From NCBI GenBank assembly GCA_903919715.1, contig CAIXJC010000027.1:1-64000 (forward strand): a DNA stretch of 64,000 nucleotides, given 5' to 3'. Source of the stretch: an uncultured bacterium. Its GTDB lineage: Bacteria; Planctomycetota; Phycisphaerae; Phycisphaerales; SM1A02. Below the pieces are notes generated by a model. It worked only from the letters and a program-made list of their open reading frames with translations, ran no database searches and was not told the origin of the DNA. Positions 61,071 through 64,000 of the stretch are shown here, piece after piece; positions within the stretch are counted from its first letter, which is position 1; each line of letters begins with the position of its first letter. The position numbers and the translations under genes were made by a program.

Positions 61071-62417
61071 TCAGAAGGCAATTTGGAATCGCAGTGTGCC
61101 AACGAGCGCATCATCGAGCGACCCACTCGGTGTGCCAATCCACTGCACGTCCGGTTGAATCGAGAACGACGGCGTGATCTGGAATTGGTAATAGGCTTCT
61201 ATATTTTTTTCGCTTCCGCCAGGCGTTGAGGGCAGCCCGTATTGCGTGCCAAGTGCCGTGAATCCTGGATTGTCAGCGAAGAGCGTCCATGATCCCATCA
61301 CGCCAAACGAATCATTGGGTCGTCCTGGCACAAGACCTGCAAATGTCACGCCGCTGTTGAAGCCCCACTCCATAAGACTCATGCTCGGGTCGCTCCACGA
61401 AAGTGCGCCGAAGAGATTCACCTTTGGTCCGGAATCGCCACCACCATCCGCTGCCCACACCGTTTGGAGTGCGGTTCCATAAAAACCATATGGATTCTGG
61501 ACCACTGTCGTGATGAGTTCGCCTGTCGCGGGGTTGAGCGGACCGCTCAATCCAGTTTGCCCGAGATGTATCCAGCACCCGCCTTTGACGAGCCCTTCGT
61601 ATTCCTTGCCAAGCGACCAATCAAATTGCAACTCGCTCATGAGCATGGCAGATTCAGGGTTGGTAAAAAAAGTTGACGGCCCACGCCTGCCTGTCGACGG
61701 TCCGTTTTCGCCAGTATCAGCATTCCATGAATTCGTCGTTCCGTCATACCAAGCAGCTTGCCATGTCAATTGTTTTGTTGGCTTCAATGCAATCTCAAGC
61801 GCAGTCGCAGGGTTGCCCCAGTTGGCGAGGTACTCGGCAATGCCAGAAACATAACCGCCATAGTTACTCATGAATTGCGAGGCGCCGTTTATGAATGCGA
61901 AGTTCGTTGCGGCGTCCGCTTTTCCAAACTGAACTTCGACGAGATCGTCGAACAGTTTTTGCCGCCAATAGAGCGCAGAAATGATCACTTCCGAGCTGCT
62001 GCCACCCGGATAGTTGCCGTCATAGAACACGAAGTCCCCAATGGGATAATCCTGATGAGTCAGTTTGTTGTACGCCTGCATTTCAAGGTGAAAAGTGCCG
62101 CCATCGATCTGCGCAAACTTTTTGGAATCAATCTCGAACGCCATGTCCAAAAACGCTTGGCCCCAGAATCCAGTTCGAATGCCGCCTGTTGCATTCTGCG
62201 AGAAATCGAGAGTCAGGTTTCCATTGAATGTGACGCCTTGTTCGCCAAGGGAATCGCGAATTCCAAAAAAATCGCCAAGGACGTCATAGTGCGATTCTGC
62301 AGAGATGGGTTCACGGCTCGGAGCTGACAGAGTCGCAACAGCTTGCGGAGCGTTTGTTGTCTGGCTGGGTGGAACTGCCGACGAAATCAAAGCGAGCGCA
62401 ATGAGTGGCAGAAACAT
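61071..62417 (-). CDS. OprB-family carbohydrate-selective porin
   Basis: 448 aa from the ATG at 62417; the upstream extension of the frame overlaps the divergent promoter and is not plausible. Signal peptide ~1-25. OprB features: YDVLGDFFGIRDSLGEQGVT, LDFSQNATGGIRTGFWGQAF, then ADAATNFAFINGASQFMSNY, FNSGVTFAGLVPGRPNDSFG and a terminal beta-strand ending in F (GTLRFQIAF). These form 16-strand outer-membrane barrels for sugar uptake. Finding it here supports an outer membrane in this planctomycete. It is divergent from the phosphatase gene, with ~95 bases between starts. Confidence 0.92.
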   Translation of the reverse strand: MFLPLIALALISSAVPPSQTTNAPQAVATLSAPSREPISAESHYDVLGDFFGIRDSLGEQGVTFNGNLTLDFSQNATGGIRTGFWGQAFLDMAFEIDSKKFAQIDGGTFHLEMQAYNKLTHQDYPIGDFVFYDGNYPGGSSSEVIISALYWRQKLFDDLVEVQFGKADAATNFAFINGASQFMSNYGGYVSGIAEYLANWGNPATALEIALKPTKQLTWQAAWYDGTTNSWNADTGENGPSTGRRGPSTFFTNPESAMLMSELQFDWSLGKEYEGLVKGGCWIHLGQTGLSGPLNPATGELITTVVQNPYGFYGTALQTVWAADGGGDSGPKVNLFGALSWSDPSMSLMEWGFNSGVTFAGLVPGRPNDSFGVMGSWTLFADNPGFTALGTQYGLPSTPGGSEKNIEAYYQFQITPSFSIQPDVQWIGTPSGSLDDALVGTLRFQIAF

Positions 62418-62513
62418 TGCACGAAGAGTATCGCACGAGGCGATGCCTTGGCATTTCGGTCGTATGCTTTTGTGGCTTGTGATTTCAACTCTTTGACTCC
62501 ATAAAGACTCTCC

Positions 62514-63209
62514 ATGAAACTTCAAAGTCCAACTGCAATTCTCTTTGACCTTGACGGAACACTCGTTGATTCGGTTGGCGATATCGCATATGCGGCGAAC
62601 GAGATGCTTTCGCAACTTGGAATGCCACATTGTCCCGACGCTGATATTCGCCACTATGTTGGCAATGGTGTGCGCTTACTCGTCGATCGTGCACTTGTGC
62701 GAGACATTGCTGGCGGCGCCTCCGACAAACAAATCGATGCTGCGATCGAGATCTTCAGGGGGATCTATTCACGCAGTTGTGTCGCTCGAACGACGCTGAT
62801 GCCACATGCTCGCAAAACTCTCGAGTCTCTTGCCGCCGAAGGCGTGATCTTGTCTGTTGTCACCAACAAGCCCGAGGGTCCAACGCGACAGATTCTCGAT
62901 CACTTTCAGCTTTCGCCGATCATCGCGTCGATCGTTGGCGGCGACACGCTGGCTGTGCGCAAGCCTGACCCCGCAGTCGTGCGCGAAAGTTTGCTTCGGG
63001 CTGGGCTTGATCACACTGCAGGCGCATGGTTTGTCGGCGATTCGCATACGGATGTGTTGACGGCGAAGAGCGCAGGAATGCCATCGATCATTGTGCGTGG
63101 GGGATACAACCACGGCGCGCCACTGGAAGAAATGGATCCGCCTCCCGGCGTAATCATCGACCATCTCGCAGAAGTGTTCGCGATGTATCGCGCCGCACGG
63201 TCTATTTGA
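62514..63209 (+). CDS. gph: HAD-family phosphatase, probably phosphoglycolate phosphatase
   Basis: 231 aa. HAD motif I is LFDLDGTLVDSVGDIA (Asp nucleophile at residue ~12), motif II is SVVTNKPEGPTRQIL, motif III is Lys in VRKPDPAVV, and motif IV is FVGDSHTDVLTAKSAG. The cap region (MLSQLGMPHCPDADIRHYVG, then NGVRLLVDRAL) fits the Gph subfamily, which removes 2-phosphoglycolate formed in DNA repair and metabolism. Other phosphomonoester substrates are possible. Its end overlaps the convergent metallopeptidase gene by 8 bases. Confidence 0.88.
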   Translation: MKLQSPTAILFDLDGTLVDSVGDIAYAANEMLSQLGMPHCPDADIRHYVGNGVRLLVDRALVRDIAGGASDKQIDAAIEIFRGIYSRSCVARTTLMPHARKTLESLAAEGVILSVVTNKPEGPTRQILDHFQLSPIIASIVGGDTLAVRKPDPAVVRESLLRAGLDHTAGAWFVGDSHTDVLTAKSAGMPSIIVRGGYNHGAPLEEMDPPPGVIIDHLAEVFAMYRAARSI

Positions 63210-64000
63210 TTTCGGCGCGACTTTCGGTCGTTGCAGCAACGACTGCGCCAAGTGGTTTGCCTGCAGACGAGATCATCCAGACGTGACCTGCAAATGTATT
63301 TTGAAGATGCGTAACGCCGGGTCGTACGTTGCAATAAAACTTTGGCTTGCCATTTGAGTCGATCCAGTCAATCTCTACGACTTCGTTGCGCTGATTGACG
63401 AATTGAATTGTGGTTGGTGTGCTTGCGGCGGGTGGTGTTGCGTGCGGCATTGATTCTGCTGGAATCCACGCAAGCAGAGTTTCGAGTGACGCATCAGCAT
63501 TCGGTTTCATCGGCCAGATGAATGGCGCGCGGATTGAAGGATCGAATCCAGATAAATGCGCGAGGCCATTCGCATTGCCGTCATTCTCTGATTCCACTCG
63601 TCGGTCTGGTCGGACATATCGCCACGCTCCATCGCCAAAGATTTCGGTCAACAGCGCAGCGAGTTTCGGGTCATACGACTTCAGTTTCTCTCGCATATCA
63701 ATCGGACCGTGCTCGTTGTCATTCGCTCGGTTGGTATCGAACCACGACTGCGCACCCTCAGCCCAGTATTCCATGCGATTTTCCATCGCATAGGTTCCCT
63801 TCCATAAGCCTTCAGCTTTCGCAGTGTCGTACGCCGTTTGCAATCGCGCATCAAATGTTGGGTCAACTGTATTGAGTCCCATTTCGTGAATCGCGTGGGC
63901 AAATTCATGCACGAGAATGTTCTCTGTGGAATAGGGATCGCCACGCAAGCAGAGAAGATTTTCTTCGCCGCAACTGACAGCGGGTCGCTGTGTCGTAGCG
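63202..64000 (-). CDS. HExxH metallopeptidase-like protein with C-terminal VHL-beta-like domain (partial)
   Basis: The frame is open from the right edge, so the N-terminus is missing; 265 codons are visible. Near the edge SCGEENLLCLRGDPYSTENI is followed by LVHEFAHAIHEMGL, a zinc-metallopeptidase H-E-x-x-H motif, and NRMEYWAEGAQSWFDTN supplies a likely third ligand region. This layout is seen in secreted planctomycete proteins. The last ~65 residues (TIQFVNQRNEVVEIDWIDSN, then GKPKFYCNVRPG and NTFAGHVWMISSAGKPL) match the von Hippel-Lindau beta domain. Compared by eye with human pVHL, the hydroxyproline-pocket residues W88, Y98, H115 and W117 are conserved and S111 is Thr. The function is unknown; binding of hydroxyproline-containing peptides is a possibility. 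Confidence 0.85.
   Translation of the reverse strand, partial: ATTQRPAVSCGEENLLCLRGDPYSTENILVHEFAHAIHEMGLNTVDPTFDARLQTAYDTAKAEGLWKGTYAMENRMEYWAEGAQSWFDTNRANDNEHGPIDMREKLKSYDPKLAALLTEIFGDGAWRYVRPDRRVESENDGNANGLAHLSGFDPSIRAPFIWPMKPNADASLETLLAWIPAESMPHATPPAASTPTTIQFVNQRNEVVEIDWIDSNGKPKFYCNVRPGVTHLQNTFAGHVWMISSAGKPLGAVVAATTESRAEIK

Noticed and set aside
1-64000. CRISPR arrays, rRNA genes, transposase genes, prophage
   Set aside because: None was seen. The only repeats found are the 61-bp pair, the 11-bp triplet, internal protein repeats and short palindromes.

Overview
The window looks like chromosomal DNA of a planctomycete, most likely of the Phycisphaerae/Phycisphaerales. This is inference from protein families, not from a phylogenetic marker. 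Three large secreted proteins end in a short dockerin-like tag with two D-x-N-x-D-G loops and W-G. One secreted protein ends in a VPAPG-type PEP-CTERM sorting signal. There is a prepilin-like protein with the H-X9-DG motif, and an SHD1-type domain precedes a YHYH domain. Strong Shine-Dalgarno sites are scarce, and many operon joints are 4-base ATGA overlaps.

Layout. 1-4.3 kb: a partial YHYH protein, an orphan nuoA, an MFS + paired SMR exporter operon, and tRNA-Pro(UGG). 4.3-13 kb: secreted-protein territory, with a kelch/beta-helix/dockerin protein, an AAA/DUF4143 ATPase flanked by a 61-bp imperfect direct repeat, an apparently frameshifted lipoprotein gene, an FGE-like lipoprotein, and an RCC1 propeller interrupted by an SGNH-like domain. 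13-19.2 kb: a four-gene deoxysugar (L-rhamnose/L-fucose) catabolic operon. 19.2-22.3 kb: a three-gene type III polyketide operon (methyltransferase, FAD oxidoreductase, chalcone-synthase-like enzyme). 22.3-31 kb: an APC permease, a VOC protein, a TlpA-like protein, a choice-of-anchor I protein, a lamin-tail/dockerin protein coupled to a pseudopilin, and a PEP-CTERM protein. 31-41 kb: fumC, a desaturase, a TrhO-like rhodanese protein, a membrane protein, an overlapping thrA-thrB-thrC operon, a GNAT enzyme and a small lipoprotein. 41-48 kb: a tripartite ABC efflux operon with separate FtsX-type permeases and Cys-rich secreted proteins at both ends. 48-64 kb: an AmpG-like transporter, GH38 alpha-mannosidase, a DUF481 protein, a persulfide-dioxygenase/double-rhodanese fusion convergent with a PGPGW-rhodanese-YgaP fusion, an HD-GYP response regulator, prfC, a NagB/LmbE fusion, an OprB-type porin, a phosphoglycolate phosphatase, and a partial metallopeptidase with a VHL-beta-like C-terminal domain.

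How the genes fit together. The rhamnose/fucose operon, alpha-mannosidase, glucosamine-6-phosphate deaminase/deacetylase, AmpG-like permease and OprB-like porin suggest growth on polysaccharide and cell-wall sugars. The two rhodanese fusions and the TrhO protein suggest active sulfane-sulfur handling. The most unusual items are the RCC1 propeller split 4+3 by an SGNH-like domain, the bacterial VHL-beta domain that keeps most of the hydroxyproline-pocket residues, the triple rhodanese fusion, and the Cys-rich-protein-associated ABC efflux operon.
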